Below, in pieces: positions 17,246 to 26,967 of a stretch of 64,000 nucleotides of DNA (position 1 is its first letter; every line of letters starts with the position of its first letter). Position numbers and translations under genes: made by a program. A model generated the notes under the pieces. That model made no database searches, was not told the DNA's origin, and saw only the letters and a program-made list of their open reading frames with translations. This DNA comes from Phocaeicola vulgatus ATCC 8482 (GTDB taxonomy: Bacteria > Bacteroidota > Bacteroidia > Bacteroidales > Bacteroidaceae): assembly GCF_000012825.1 (NCBI RefSeq), contig NC_009614.1, positions 1,364,001-1,428,000 of the forward strand. Reading direction: 5' to 3'.

Positions 17246-18221
17246 AATCCTTTTCCATATACTTGGATGGAGACACTCCGAATTGCTCGGTAAAATGCTT
17301 TCGGAGCGTACGTGTATCACTATATCCTACCATTTCGGCTATTTCCTGAATGGAATACCTGTTCTCCATAATAAGGGAGGCAGCCTTGCTCATCCGTACA
17401 CTCCGAATCATATCAATAGCAGCCAGTTCGCTACGTTGCTTTATTTTTCTATAAAGGGTAGGCTGACTCATATTCAATTGCTCCGCCAACATTTTTACAT
17501 TAAAGTTCTCATTCGCCAGATTAGCTTCTATGACATGAATAATTTGCTGTATAAAATCATCCGGAGCATTATTCCCATCCGTTTCCGGTTCACTTTCCTG
17601 CTGCTTCAACATCAACGTCTTTGTATATATCCTCTTTAGGCGTTCCCGCTGGAGTATCAGGTTCCGGACTTTTGCCTTCAATACCTCCGGATTGAAGGGT
17701 TTCATCATATAATCATCCACACCTATTTTTGAAGCCTGCAACACATCCGCATCCTCAGCCTTTGCCGTCAGCATCAAAATAGGGATATGTGCTGTCCGAG
17801 GCTGCTCACGCAATTCCCGGCAACAGGTAAACCCATCTTTTACAGGCATCATTATATCAGAAATAATCAAATCCGGAATTTTACTCATTGCCACATCAAC
17901 CCCCTCTTCACCGTTTGCCGCCTCATATACGGCATAATCTTTACAGAATAAAGAACAGACATAATGCCGGATTTCCTCATTGTCCTCAATAACAAGAAGA
18001 GATGTTTTTTTATTCGAAGGCTTGTCTTCCTGCCCTTCCGCCTGCATTACCGGTAACGGAAGAGCATATTCCTCCATCTCCGGAGCACCAACAATCTCAT
18101 ACCGGTCCTCTGCAAAATGTGCATTTCCCTCAGGAATCAATAATGTGAAAGTGCTACCCTTTCCGAGAGTACTGTCCAAATTCACCGTGCCATGATGAAG
18201 ATCCATCGTAATTTTTAACAA
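17244..18221 (-). CDS. Hybrid two-component regulator, C-terminal part (end of HATPase, receiver, AraC HTH), frameshifted
   Basis: This frame carries the rest of the hybrid regulator whose sensor is encoded just upstream. It opens with the end of the ATPase domain (ITMDLHHGTVNLDSTLGKGSTFTLLIP). A linker leads to a receiver domain (SLLVIEDNEEIRHYV, phospho-acceptor Asp in LIISDIMMP, MMKPFN) and an AraC-type helix-turn-helix (VKMLAEQLNMSQPTLYRKI, then MVGYSDTRTLRKHFTEQFGVSPSKYM). There is no convincing independent start; the first usable codon is a TTG inside the ATPase domain. It is best read as one gene with the upstream frame, about 1357 residues when one base of an A tract is removed. The function is activation of the adjacent SusC operon. 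Confidence 0.85.
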   Translation of the reverse strand: MLKITMDLHHGTVNLDSTLGKGSTFTLLIPEGNAHFAEDRYEIVGAPEMEEYALPLPVMQAEGQEDKPSNKKTSLLVIEDNEEIRHYVCSLFCKDYAVYEAANGEEGVDVAMSKIPDLIISDIMMPVKDGFTCCRELREQPRTAHIPILMLTAKAEDADVLQASKIGVDDYMMKPFNPEVLKAKVRNLILQRERLKRIYTKTLMLKQQESEPETDGNNAPDDFIQQIIHVIEANLANENFNVKMLAEQLNMSQPTLYRKIKQRSELAAIDMIRSVRMSKAASLIMENRYSIQEIAEMVGYSDTRTLRKHFTEQFGVSPSKYMEKD

Positions 18222-21200
18222 TACGCAAGCCTATACCTACCTTATTAGAAAACAAAGGTGTATTTTCTCCGGTAATAAATGATTCAAAAATCCTCCCCCG
18301 TAACTCTTCCGGTATTCCTTTACCTGTATCCGATATGATTATACTGCAAAATGAATATCCATCTATCTCGATACGGTTCATCTTAAAAATCACCTTTCCA
18401 TTCGGAGATGTATACTTAAACGCATTAGATAATAAATTACGGATAGCCGAACTTATTTTTTCCACGTCTATCCATAGCAAAAGTGGCTCATTCAGCGATT
18501 CAACCGTAAAGTTAATCCCTTCTGTTTCTGCCAGTTCATGAAAAGGATCGGTTATCTGCTTTGCCAATACCACTATATCGACTTTCGAAATCCGGAGTTT
18601 AATCATACCTGCTTCAATCTTCTGCACATAAAGCAAATGATCGACCAATGTCTGCAAAGAGGTTCCATTGCGATACATGGCAGCCAGTTTAGTATAGACG
18701 GTGTCTGAAGGGCGGACGGTTCCTAACAATTCCTGCAGGGGAGATAAGATTAAAGTTAAAGGTGTACGCAACTCGTGAGCTGCATTCGTAAAGAAATTCT
18801 CGCGTTCCATCCGAATCTGCTTCTCCTTGTCACGCTCTACAGTAGCAGCAAATATCTCATGTTCCAAGCGCAACTCGTGCTCCAACCTCTTTTGCCGTAA
18901 TTTAATACGCTGCATAACCATATAAACTATTATTCCTCCCAGCACCATCATACAGAAGCGGAAAAAGAAAGTTTCACTCCAATGAGGCAAAATCTCTACT
19001 CTCAACGAGGTTATTTTACTGTCTCTTTCATCCGGATAAATATTTTTCACCTCAAAAACATATTCCCCGGCAGGAAGGTTAGCATACGAAACTTTTTCCC
19101 CTCCGTTGGCCACAAGCCAATCAGGCTGATAAGGACGAAGCCTGTAACTATACTTCTGCTGGCTTTCAGAATAAGAAAGGTTATTGAACGTCAGCGCAAA
19201 GTCACGATTCGCATGATTCAACCGGACAAAAGGCGTATAGAAAATACTTTGTGAAAGAATGGTCTGCCCATTGACCTCTCTTCCTATCTCTACAGGTTTA
19301 TTATTTACCTCCAATCCGGTAATCACGACAGATTCGGAAGTGGTAAACGCTTTAATGTCATCGGGGTTAAAATAAGTAAGATTTTTATTATTTCCCCAAA
19401 ACAGGACATCCTCCCAATGCAGGACAGAACGGTTACTGCCCGCAATGTAATAATTATAAAACAAATGCTGATGACGGCTATAACGGGAAATACCTGAATT
19501 AGAGCCCAACCAGATTTGCCCGTCCGCATCCTCAGTCATGCAACCAATAAAGTTACTGCACAATCCATCCCGGGTAGTATATACATGAGTTATCGCATCC
19601 TGTCCGGGAGAGAAAACTGCCAGACCGGTCATGTATCCGACATACAGATTGCCATCGGACGAAGCTAATAATGAACGCACGGAATTCTCAGCCATACCGT
19701 ACTTCTTTTCATAGCCGGTCTGCAATTCATTTTCATTTATCACTTTACATATACCATAATTCGCAGTGCCCAGCCAAAGCGTATGATCATCGGTTTCAGC
19801 CATAGCACGAATATAAAGAGGAGACAAGTTCTGTAATCCGGATACTTTAAAATGTATCTTCTTACCCCTGTTCGTTTCACGGTCGAATAACCAAAGTCCT
19901 TTATGTGTACCAATCCAAAAACGACCTTTGCTATCAAGAAATAGGGCCCAGACAGATGATTTGTTAAGGCCACCATCTTCCGTGATCAATCGCAATATCT
20001 TGAATGAGCGTTCTTTTTTACAATAACAGGTCAATGAACCATCTAAATTTCCAAACCATAAATTTCCTTTCTCATCTTTCAGACTGCACAACACTGTCTG
20101 TCGTTTTTTCACATCTTGATCTCCCACTTGAAAGAAGTCTATTTTTTCCGAAGTATCAAACGCTGTCCGGCTCCGCATAATTCCTTTATGGTATGTTGCC
20201 AACCAAAGATAATGATCGTCATCCGCTACAATAGAACAAATCTCATTATGCCTGTCCTGATAAAAACAATTATAAAACTGCATACGCAAATCCGACCAGA
20301 TAACTCCTCCACCATCCGTACCTATCCACAGAATACCATGTGAATCGTAATAAGCCGCAATCATCCTCGTTTCAAGATTGCGGTACATCAAAGAAGAAGT
20401 GTTACTATAAACTTCCGTCAATATCTCGTCCTGATTATTTTTATCTATTGTCATCACCGTATATCCATTCCACGTTACGGCCAGATATTTATTCTCATTT
20501 AATTTGATAACGCTGAAAACATCTGTATGAGAAAGTCTGTCGGATACCGGAGCCACATGATAAGTCAACTGCTTAATTTTCCCGGTTCGTTCATTATAAT
20601 AAATAACCCCATGAGCAATTGTAGAAATCCATATCCGACCATCATCATACAAAACAGAATTTACAGACAGGCTACCGGTACGCCCCAAGTCAATCACCCG
20701 AAAGGAATTCAGGTTTGTCGCATCCAACAAGATAATTCTACCTTTTTCATCAATCAGGCAGATACTTTTTTTATCCGAAGAATAAGTGATGGCAACCAAA
20801 AGATTATCCTGATTATCCCAGCCTGTATATTTTTCTTGAACCCGAAGTCGAAGCTCACCCTCTTTTGATGCGCACCGCTTCATTAAATGCAGCTCACTCC
20901 CGGAAATCACCCAAACCAACGAATCGTTCTTCTGCAACATCCCCCAAGATGGAATCCTTTTTTCCGAGGAAGAAACCACAGACAAAAACCGCTCTTTTTT
21001 CAAATCAAATGCAGAAAAGACACCATTATCCACAAATGCCAGCACCCCGTCAAAAACCTCCTTTAAGTTTGAGATACTAGGATAACTATTACTTTGTTCA
21101 AAATTCGTAATCTGCCTGCCGTCATAACGACTCAGTCCGTTTCGGGTTCCAAACCAAACGAAACCTTCTTTATCCTTATAAACAGCAGATACGGTATTGT

Positions 21201-21318
21201 CGGCCAATCCGTTTTGCATATTGAGCAGATGCACGTCTTTTTCTAAAAAAGCATAACACACATCCGGCAGTAATATACATACTCCAATTATAACCAGTGA
21301 TAAGATTTTAAGGTTCAT
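18154..21318 (-). CDS. Hybrid two-component regulator, N-terminal part (periplasmic sensor and kinase), frameshifted
   Basis: 1054 residues as read. A signal peptide is followed by about 14 beta-propeller repeats of the Reg_prop type (VWFGTRNGLSRYDG, LWIGTDGGGVIWSD, FWIGTHKGLWLFDRE and others) and a Y_Y_Y domain (to LRVEILPHWSET). Then come one membrane segment (FRFCMMVLGGIIVYMVM), HisKA with His848 in NAAHELRTPLTL, and a HATPase that is cut just after GIGLRIVK. In Bacteroides such sensors bind a glycan fragment in the periplasm and control a neighbouring polysaccharide locus. It is divergent from the SusC gene. The last 19 residues are an out-of-frame tail caused by the A-tract frameshift at 18212-18216. 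Confidence 0.9.
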   Translation of the reverse strand: MNLKILSLVIIGVCILLPDVCYAFLEKDVHLLNMQNGLADNTVSAVYKDKEGFVWFGTRNGLSRYDGRQITNFEQSNSYPSISNLKEVFDGVLAFVDNGVFSAFDLKKERFLSVVSSSEKRIPSWGMLQKNDSLVWVISGSELHLMKRCASKEGELRLRVQEKYTGWDNQDNLLVAITYSSDKKSICLIDEKGRIILLDATNLNSFRVIDLGRTGSLSVNSVLYDDGRIWISTIAHGVIYYNERTGKIKQLTYHVAPVSDRLSHTDVFSVIKLNENKYLAVTWNGYTVMTIDKNNQDEILTEVYSNTSSLMYRNLETRMIAAYYDSHGILWIGTDGGGVIWSDLRMQFYNCFYQDRHNEICSIVADDDHYLWLATYHKGIMRSRTAFDTSEKIDFFQVGDQDVKKRQTVLCSLKDEKGNLWFGNLDGSLTCYCKKERSFKILRLITEDGGLNKSSVWALFLDSKGRFWIGTHKGLWLFDRETNRGKKIHFKVSGLQNLSPLYIRAMAETDDHTLWLGTANYGICKVINENELQTGYEKKYGMAENSVRSLLASSDGNLYVGYMTGLAVFSPGQDAITHVYTTRDGLCSNFIGCMTEDADGQIWLGSNSGISRYSRHQHLFYNYYIAGSNRSVLHWEDVLFWGNNKNLTYFNPDDIKAFTTSESVVITGLEVNNKPVEIGREVNGQTILSQSIFYTPFVRLNHANRDFALTFNNLSYSESQQKYSYRLRPYQPDWLVANGGEKVSYANLPAGEYVFEVKNIYPDERDSKITSLRVEILPHWSETFFFRFCMMVLGGIIVYMVMQRIKLRQKRLEHELRLEHEIFAATVERDKEKQIRMERENFFTNAAHELRTPLTLILSPLQELLGTVRPSDTVYTKLAAMYRNGTSLQTLVDHLLYVQKIEAGMIKLRISKVDIVVLAKQITDPFHELAETEGINFTVESLNEPLLLWIDVEKISSAIRNLLSNAFKYTSPNGKVIFKMNRIEIDGYSFCSIIISDTGKGIPEELRGRIFESFITGENTPLFSNKVGIGLRIVKNYDGSSSWHGEFGQYSRKG
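18212..18216 (-). other. Frameshift site in the hybrid two-component regulator
   Basis: On the minus strand GTTAAAAATTACG carries five A. Four A would read through GIGLRIVK into ITMDLHHGTV, giving an unbroken ATPase domain. As written, the sensor frame continues into 19 unrelated residues and stops. The cause may be a sequencing error, a recent mutation or slippage. Confidence 0.85.
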
Positions 21319-21338
21319 ATTTAATTCATTACCTATAG

Positions 21339-21368
21339 CAAAGGAATAAAATAAAAAAGAGATAGCAA
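21339..21368 (-). promoter_or_regulatory. Promoter of the hybrid regulator
   Basis: On the minus strand TTG (21366-21368), a 19-nt spacer and TTCCTTTG (21339-21346) precede the ATG by about 20 nt. The -7 box keeps the TTTG half of the Bacteroides consensus; the acpP promoter candidate has the identical box. Confidence 0.4.
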
Positions 21369-21454
21369 CAAAGATTCACGAAAAAATATAGAGATGCATT
21401 AAACATGCATGCTGAATGAAATGAACGTGTATTAAGCCACTTCACTGATTAACA

Positions 21455-21462
21455 TACATTTG
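21455..21462 (+). promoter_or_regulatory. -7 element of the PUL operon inside a palindrome
   Basis: TACATTTG matches TAnnTTTG exactly, 40 nt before the SusC ATG. No TTTG is found at the -33 position, as expected of an activator-dependent promoter. The box lies in the perfect inverted repeat ATACATT-TGC-AATGTAT (21454-21470). Just upstream is ATGCATTAAACATGCATGC (from 21393), a possible activator site. Confidence 0.5.
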
Positions 21463-21502
21463 CAATGTATTAACCTAATGTCTAATTAAAAAATAGAGAA
21501 GC

Positions 21503-24500
21503 ATGAAAAAAATCTCAATTCTATTTTTGATATTGCTTTGTAGCTGTACATTCCTGTACGCACAGCAATTCAGCATCACCGGTGTAATCACGGATAAAAA
21601 GCTCAAAGAGCCTATTATCGGTGCCAGTGTCATTGTCAAAGGGACAACCAATGGAACGGTGACAGACCTTGATGGAAATTTCACATTACAAGTTTCAAAA
21701 GAAAATGTGTTGGTTATCTCTTTCATCGGATACATCACACAAGAAATTAAAGTCAATGAAAACCAATCTTCGTATAACATCCAAATGTCTGAAGACACAC
21801 AAACGTTGGATGAGGTTGTCGTAGTCGGTTTTGGTACACAAAGAAAAGCTAATCTGACAGACGCTGTAGCTACAGTAGATACTAAAGTACTAGATTCCCG
21901 CCCCGTCAGTAACTTAGGCCAATCATTACAAGGTACTGTTCCCGGTTTAAATTTATCTGTTGGAGGATTAGGAGGACAATTAGGACAAACAATGAACGTA
22001 AACATTCGTGGAACAGGTACGATTTCTACAGGTTCTAAAGCTGCTACGTTAGTTTTAATTGACGGTATAGAAGGCAATATGAACAATCTGAATCCGGATG
22101 ATGTAGAGTCTATCTCCGTATTAAAAGATGCAGCCGCCAGTTCTATTTATGGTTCACGCGCAGCATTCGGCGTGATTTTGATTACTACTAAAAAAGGTAA
22201 AGCAGGAAAAGCCAGTATCTCTTATTCCGGAAATGCCCGTTATGCCGGTCCTAACCATTTGCCGGATTTAATGAATTCCTATCAATTCGCTAATTATTTT
22301 AACGAAGGTAGTATTAACGGAGGAGGAAAAGCTATTTTTGATGAAGATACCATGGAACGTATCCAGCAATACATGAATGGTGAAATTACAACCAGCACTA
22401 TTGCCAATGCAAATGGTAACTGGCAATTCCATGAAAAAGCCAATGACAATGTAAACTGGTACAAAACCCACTACAAATGGGCATGGTCTCAAGAGCATAA
22501 CCTGAATATCAACGGAGGCAGTGATAAAAGCCAATATTATGTATCAGCCAACTATCTGGATCAAGACGGCAACCTGCGTTACGGAAATGATTCCTATGAA
22601 CGTATTTCAACCAATGCAAAATTTAATGCACAGCCTTTTAAATGGTTGGATATAGAAGTCAATACTAAATATGTTTATACCAAATTAGACAACCCTCTTT
22701 ACAGCGACATGAATGGCTTATTCTATCATGATGTGGCACGCCTATGGCCTACAATGCCGTTTAAAGATCCTAACGGTCACTATATGCGCAACGGAAAATT
22801 GGGACAACTTACGAATGGAAGCCGTTCCATTACCAGTAATAATAACGTTTATCTGCAAGGACAACTTGTTTTTCATCCTTTGAAAAACTGGAATATATAT
22901 GCAAACGTAGGGTTACGCTTGATTGACCAAGTACAAAGACAGAATCTGAATAAAGTATACGAACACAATGTAGCCGGAGAAGCATTAGAGCTGGCATATG
23001 GTGGAGAATATGCAGTAGGACAAACCGGAGCCATGCAATATTGGACTAAAGCCAATCATTTAACAACCAGCTTATATAGTGATTATTCTTTTTCATTCGA
23101 TGAACATCAATTCAAAGTAATGGCAGGAGTCAATACAGAAAAATACAACAACCGTTATCTTTCTGTGAAACGTATGGATCTCATTACCGAATCAGTACCC
23201 GAAATCGGCACTGCAACAGGCGAAGATAAAATAAATGAAGCCAGTGCTTACACTTGGGCTACAACGGGGTTCTTTGGACGTATTAACTATGATTACTCTA
23301 ATAAATATTTTATTGCCGGTAACTTGCGCTATGACGGTTCTTCTCGTTTCCTCCGAAAAGACCGTTGGGGACTGTTCGGTTCGTTTTCTTTAGGCTGGAA
23401 TATGGCGGCCGAAGATTTTTTCCCGGTAGATGAAAATATTATCAACCAATTAAAGCCTCGTGTATCCTGGGGTACACTAGGTAATCAAAATACGAATTCT
23501 TATTATCCCATGTATTTATTGCAAACAGTCAAGACCAATGGAGGAAGCTGGCTAATGGGAGACTCTAAACCAACAGTTGCCGGTATGCCCGGAACAATTA
23601 GCAGTTCATTGACTTGGGAAACAGTACAATCCTTAAATATTGGTTTTGATTTAGGAATGTTCAGAAATCGACTTAACGTAAATTTCGATTATTTTATCCG
23701 TAAGACATTGGATATGGTCGGTCCGGCTTCTGAAGTTGCTTCTATCTATGGCATCGGTATGCCGGCAAGCAATAACACAGACTTACGCACCAAAGGATGG
23801 GAAGTAGCCGCCAGTTGGCGTGACAGAATAGGACAAGTTAATTATAATATAGGCTTCAACATGGCAGATTCCCGCTCATTTGTCGACAAGTATCCCAACA
23901 AATCCAAATCACTCAGCACCTATTATAAAGATCAGGAATTAGGAGCCATTTGGGGATATGTAACTCATGGAATAGCTAAAAGCCAATCGGAAATGGACGA
24001 ATGGACAAAAGATAACAAGCCTTCATGGGGCTCAGGCTGGGGAGAAGGTGATATTATGTTCGAAGACCTTAATGGAGATAAAGTAATCAACGAAGGAGCT
24101 AATACAGTAGACGATCCGGGAGACCGCAAAATTATTGGTAACTCCACCCCACGTTTCAGATTTGGCTTAGATTTAGGAGTTGAATGGAAAGGTATCGACT
24201 TTAGTATGTTCTGGCAAGGAGTCGCAAAACGCGATTTATGGCTGGATGGTCCCATGTTTTGGGGAATCTCAGGAGGAGAATGGCAATCAACCGGCTTAAA
24301 AGAGCATTTGGATTATTATCGCCCAGAAAATACAACTTCTGTATTTGGTCCCAATACCAATGCTTATTTTCCCAAAATGTATATGAGCAAAGATATGAAT
24401 CAAAAAGTACAAACGCGTTACTTGCAAAACGGTGCCTATGCCCGTTTAAAAAATATCCAACTAGGGTATACTTTCCCGACACAAATCATCAACAAACTAC

Positions 24501-24670
24501 ATATGCAGAAATTACGTGTATATGTCAGTGCCGAGAATGTATTGACTATCACCAGTCTACCTAGCGGTTTTGACCCAGAGACAACTTATTCAAATTATTC
24601 TGATGGAAACTCCGGCAAAACTTATCCACTGCAAACAACTATATCTTTTGGACTAAATGCAACATTCTAA
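21503..24670 (+). CDS. SusC-like TonB-dependent outer-membrane transporter (PUL 1)
   Basis: 1055 residues. A signal peptide ends at YAQ, then a carboxypeptidase-regulatory-like domain (SITGVITDKKLKEPIIGASVIVKG, residues about 24-105). The TonB-box region is DEVVVVGFGTQRK, the plug holds the SusC signature LVLIDGIEGNMNNLNPDDVESISVLKDAAASSIYGSRAAFG in sequence (near residues 180-225), and the barrel ends in aromatic FGLNATF. There is no STN extension, so regulation should come from the neighbouring hybrid sensor rather than an anti-sigma factor. It imports an oligosaccharide with the SusD-like lipoprotein encoded 12 nt downstream. Confidence 0.95.
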   Translation: MKKISILFLILLCSCTFLYAQQFSITGVITDKKLKEPIIGASVIVKGTTNGTVTDLDGNFTLQVSKENVLVISFIGYITQEIKVNENQSSYNIQMSEDTQTLDEVVVVGFGTQRKANLTDAVATVDTKVLDSRPVSNLGQSLQGTVPGLNLSVGGLGGQLGQTMNVNIRGTGTISTGSKAATLVLIDGIEGNMNNLNPDDVESISVLKDAAASSIYGSRAAFGVILITTKKGKAGKASISYSGNARYAGPNHLPDLMNSYQFANYFNEGSINGGGKAIFDEDTMERIQQYMNGEITTSTIANANGNWQFHEKANDNVNWYKTHYKWAWSQEHNLNINGGSDKSQYYVSANYLDQDGNLRYGNDSYERISTNAKFNAQPFKWLDIEVNTKYVYTKLDNPLYSDMNGLFYHDVARLWPTMPFKDPNGHYMRNGKLGQLTNGSRSITSNNNVYLQGQLVFHPLKNWNIYANVGLRLIDQVQRQNLNKVYEHNVAGEALELAYGGEYAVGQTGAMQYWTKANHLTTSLYSDYSFSFDEHQFKVMAGVNTEKYNNRYLSVKRMDLITESVPEIGTATGEDKINEASAYTWATTGFFGRINYDYSNKYFIAGNLRYDGSSRFLRKDRWGLFGSFSLGWNMAAEDFFPVDENIINQLKPRVSWGTLGNQNTNSYYPMYLLQTVKTNGGSWLMGDSKPTVAGMPGTISSSLTWETVQSLNIGFDLGMFRNRLNVNFDYFIRKTLDMVGPASEVASIYGIGMPASNNTDLRTKGWEVAASWRDRIGQVNYNIGFNMADSRSFVDKYPNKSKSLSTYYKDQELGAIWGYVTHGIAKSQSEMDEWTKDNKPSWGSGWGEGDIMFEDLNGDKVINEGANTVDDPGDRKIIGNSTPRFRFGLDLGVEWKGIDFSMFWQGVAKRDLWLDGPMFWGISGGEWQSTGLKEHLDYYRPENTTSVFGPNTNAYFPKMYMSKDMNQKVQTRYLQNGAYARLKNIQLGYTFPTQIINKLHMQKLRVYVSAENVLTITSLPSGFDPETTYSNYSDGNSGKTYPLQTTISFGLNATF

Positions 24671-24682
24671 ATAACAAAACAT

Positions 24683-26731
24683 ATGAAAAAGATTCTATTA
24701 TATACATTCATAGCCGCTGCAAGTACTCTTACGACTTCATGCAATGACTATCTGGATTGTGAACCTATCACTTCCGTCAGCACTAATGTTTATCTTTATT
24801 CTGAAACAGACCTGGCTGCTTACGCTGCTAAATTTTACAATGACAGTGAAAACGAAAATAATGGAGAATATGGCAATATTCTCCCATCCCATGGTTCTGC
24901 TACTTATAATTTAGGTCTGTTCCAAAAAGATAATGGAACCGACAATCAGACTGCCGACTCACCAAGCAAACTCTTCGTAAAAGGACAATACCATGTCGGC
25001 GATGACGACTTATGGCATAAATATTTCCGTAAGATACGTGCGACCAATTATTTTATCCAAACTGTAACCGAACGCTATGAAAACGGAGAAATATCCGGTA
25101 ATGATGCCAATATCAGACACTATATTGGCGAAGTATATTTCTTCCGTGCCTATATTTATCTCACAGCATTGCAGAATTTGGGTGATTTCCCCATTCTGAC
25201 TGAAATATTACCGGATGATTACGATGCCATACGTGAAGCTTCCAAACGGCGTCCACGGAATGAAGTTGCACGCTTTATCTTATCTGATTTAGATAAAGCC
25301 TATGAATATATGCTCCCCAACGCTCCCGTAAGTAACCGATTAAACAAAGACTGCGCTGCATTAGTAAAAAGCCGTACAGCCCTATTTGAAGCAACATGGG
25401 AAAAATATCATAAAGGAAGCGCATTTGTTCCCGGTGGTCCCGGATGGCCTGGTGCTTCAATGGATTATTTAAAAGATTTCAGCTTTGATATCGATGCTGA
25501 AATTAAATATTTCCTACAGCAAGCAATAGAAGCAGCTGATATCGTAGCTCAAGGACATAGCTTGCACAACAATTATGCCGCACTATTTAATTCTATTGAT
25601 TTAAGCGGAATAGATGAAATTTTATTATGGCGTAAATATAGTGTCAACTCAGATGCCACTTCTTTCCACTTTGTCGTAAGCTATTTACAACGCAATGGCG
25701 GAGGTAACACAGGTTATACGCGCTCCATGGTAGATTCTTATCTGATGGCTGACGGCCTACCTATTTATGCCAGTACCAGTTATCAAGGAGACGATACATA
25801 CGAACATATCTTTACCGACAGAGACGGACGCATGGGACAGACGATTTTAAAAACCGGAGATCTGTTATCCGACGATCCCAATTTCGCTACTTGGATAAAG
25901 AAGAGTGATGGATATGGCTACTTTTACCGCCCTGAAATTTTCGAGGCCCAAAAAGAAAATAGTAATCCGACCGGATATTGTCTGCGCAAAGGATTGAACA
26001 CATCCGGAGATATGCAATCAACAAAAGAGTCCTATACAGGATGTCCCATCTTCCGTGCAGCAGAGGCCTACCTGAATTATATAGAAGCTTATTACGAATT
26101 AAACGGAAATCTAGGTGGCAACTGCGATAAATACTGGAAAGCTCTTCGTACACGTGCCGGTATGAGTACAGACTATCAAAAGACCATAAACAATACAGAC
26201 ATCAGTAAAGAAAAGCAAGATTGGGGAAGTTATTCTGCCGGTCAACAAATTAATACAACTCTGTACAATATCCGTCGTGAACGACGTATCGAATTGGTAT
26301 CAGAAGGGTTCCGTATGGCAGACTTAAAACGTTGGCGTGCTTTGGATCAAGTAAAAGATGTGCATGTGCAAGGATTTAATTTTTGGGATAGCATGTATCA
26401 GCTGTACACAAATCCTCAAGCCGAAGATGCTGCAACCCCAATTGCCAAAATAACACTTTTAGAATATGGCGTAACAGACAAGACAGCCAATATTTCAGCA
26501 AAATCCGACCCATATGCAGAAGGAAAATATTTATTACCTTATCGTAAAAATGCTGCTAATATTGGTTTCAGTGGACTAAATTGGAATACAAGCAAATATC
26601 TGTATCCTATTAGTAACAAGCAATTCCGCCTGACTACCGCTGTTCCGGGTTCTAACGAATATGAAAGTTCTACCATTTATCAGAATCCCGGATGGAGCAG
26701 AAATGATGGAACTTTACCTGAAGGTGAATAA
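24683..26731 (+). CDS. SusD/RagB-like glycan-binding lipoprotein (PUL 1)
   Basis: 682 residues. The signal peptide ends in TTSC (lipidated Cys20), followed by NDYLDCEP, typical of SusD/RagB proteins. An N-terminal helical repeat domain contains RATNYFIQTV and YFFRAYIYLTALQNLGDFPI. The C-terminal part has AEAYLNYIEAYYELNGNLG and RRERRIELVSEGFRMADLKRW, the hallmark of the RagB/SusD domain. It caps the SusC transporter at the cell surface and captures the substrate. It is somewhat longer than most SusD proteins. A strong hairpin follows the stop, so downstream enzymes may be expressed at a lower level or from their own promoter. Confidence 0.95.
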   Translation: MKKILLYTFIAAASTLTTSCNDYLDCEPITSVSTNVYLYSETDLAAYAAKFYNDSENENNGEYGNILPSHGSATYNLGLFQKDNGTDNQTADSPSKLFVKGQYHVGDDDLWHKYFRKIRATNYFIQTVTERYENGEISGNDANIRHYIGEVYFFRAYIYLTALQNLGDFPILTEILPDDYDAIREASKRRPRNEVARFILSDLDKAYEYMLPNAPVSNRLNKDCAALVKSRTALFEATWEKYHKGSAFVPGGPGWPGASMDYLKDFSFDIDAEIKYFLQQAIEAADIVAQGHSLHNNYAALFNSIDLSGIDEILLWRKYSVNSDATSFHFVVSYLQRNGGGNTGYTRSMVDSYLMADGLPIYASTSYQGDDTYEHIFTDRDGRMGQTILKTGDLLSDDPNFATWIKKSDGYGYFYRPEIFEAQKENSNPTGYCLRKGLNTSGDMQSTKESYTGCPIFRAAEAYLNYIEAYYELNGNLGGNCDKYWKALRTRAGMSTDYQKTINNTDISKEKQDWGSYSAGQQINTTLYNIRRERRIELVSEGFRMADLKRWRALDQVKDVHVQGFNFWDSMYQLYTNPQAEDAATPIAKITLLEYGVTDKTANISAKSDPYAEGKYLLPYRKNAANIGFSGLNWNTSKYLYPISNKQFRLTTAVPGSNEYESSTIYQNPGWSRNDGTLPEGE

Positions 26732-26754
26732 GTTTTCAAAACAATAACAAGCAT

Positions 26755-26805
26755 TTATGGGAAGGAAAAGGAAATTTTCCGAAAAGTTTTCCTACCTTCC
26801 CATAA
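26755..26805 (+). terminator. Hairpin between SusD and the sulfatase
   Basis: TTATGGGAAGG (26755-26765) pairs perfectly with CCTTCCCATAA (26795-26805); the interior holds more A/T-rich complementary segments. It may terminate or attenuate transcription, or protect the 3' end of the SusC/SusD message. Confidence 0.6.
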
Positions 26806-26824
26806 CATATTCACATTATATGAA

Positions 26825-26832
26825 TATCTTTG
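26825..26832 (+). promoter_or_regulatory. Candidate -7 element for the PUL enzyme genes
   Basis: TATCTTTG matches TAnnTTTG and follows the hairpin downstream of SusD; the sulfatase ATG is about 135 nt further on. No clear -33 element is visible. Confidence 0.35.
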
Positions 26833-26967
26833 TTTTAATGATGAAGTTTTGCTGATGCTATTTATCAACGCTTAAAATAAGAGCTTTTTAAATTAAGTTT
26901 TTGACAATTACACAATAAAACACAATCAGTCAGGAATGATGAAACCTCTATTAACCCTTTGCAGATT

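Noticed and set aside
17244-18221. Stand-alone response regulator gene
   Set aside because: It begins inside an ATPase domain and joins the upstream frame exactly after removal of one A; it is the tail of the hybrid regulator.
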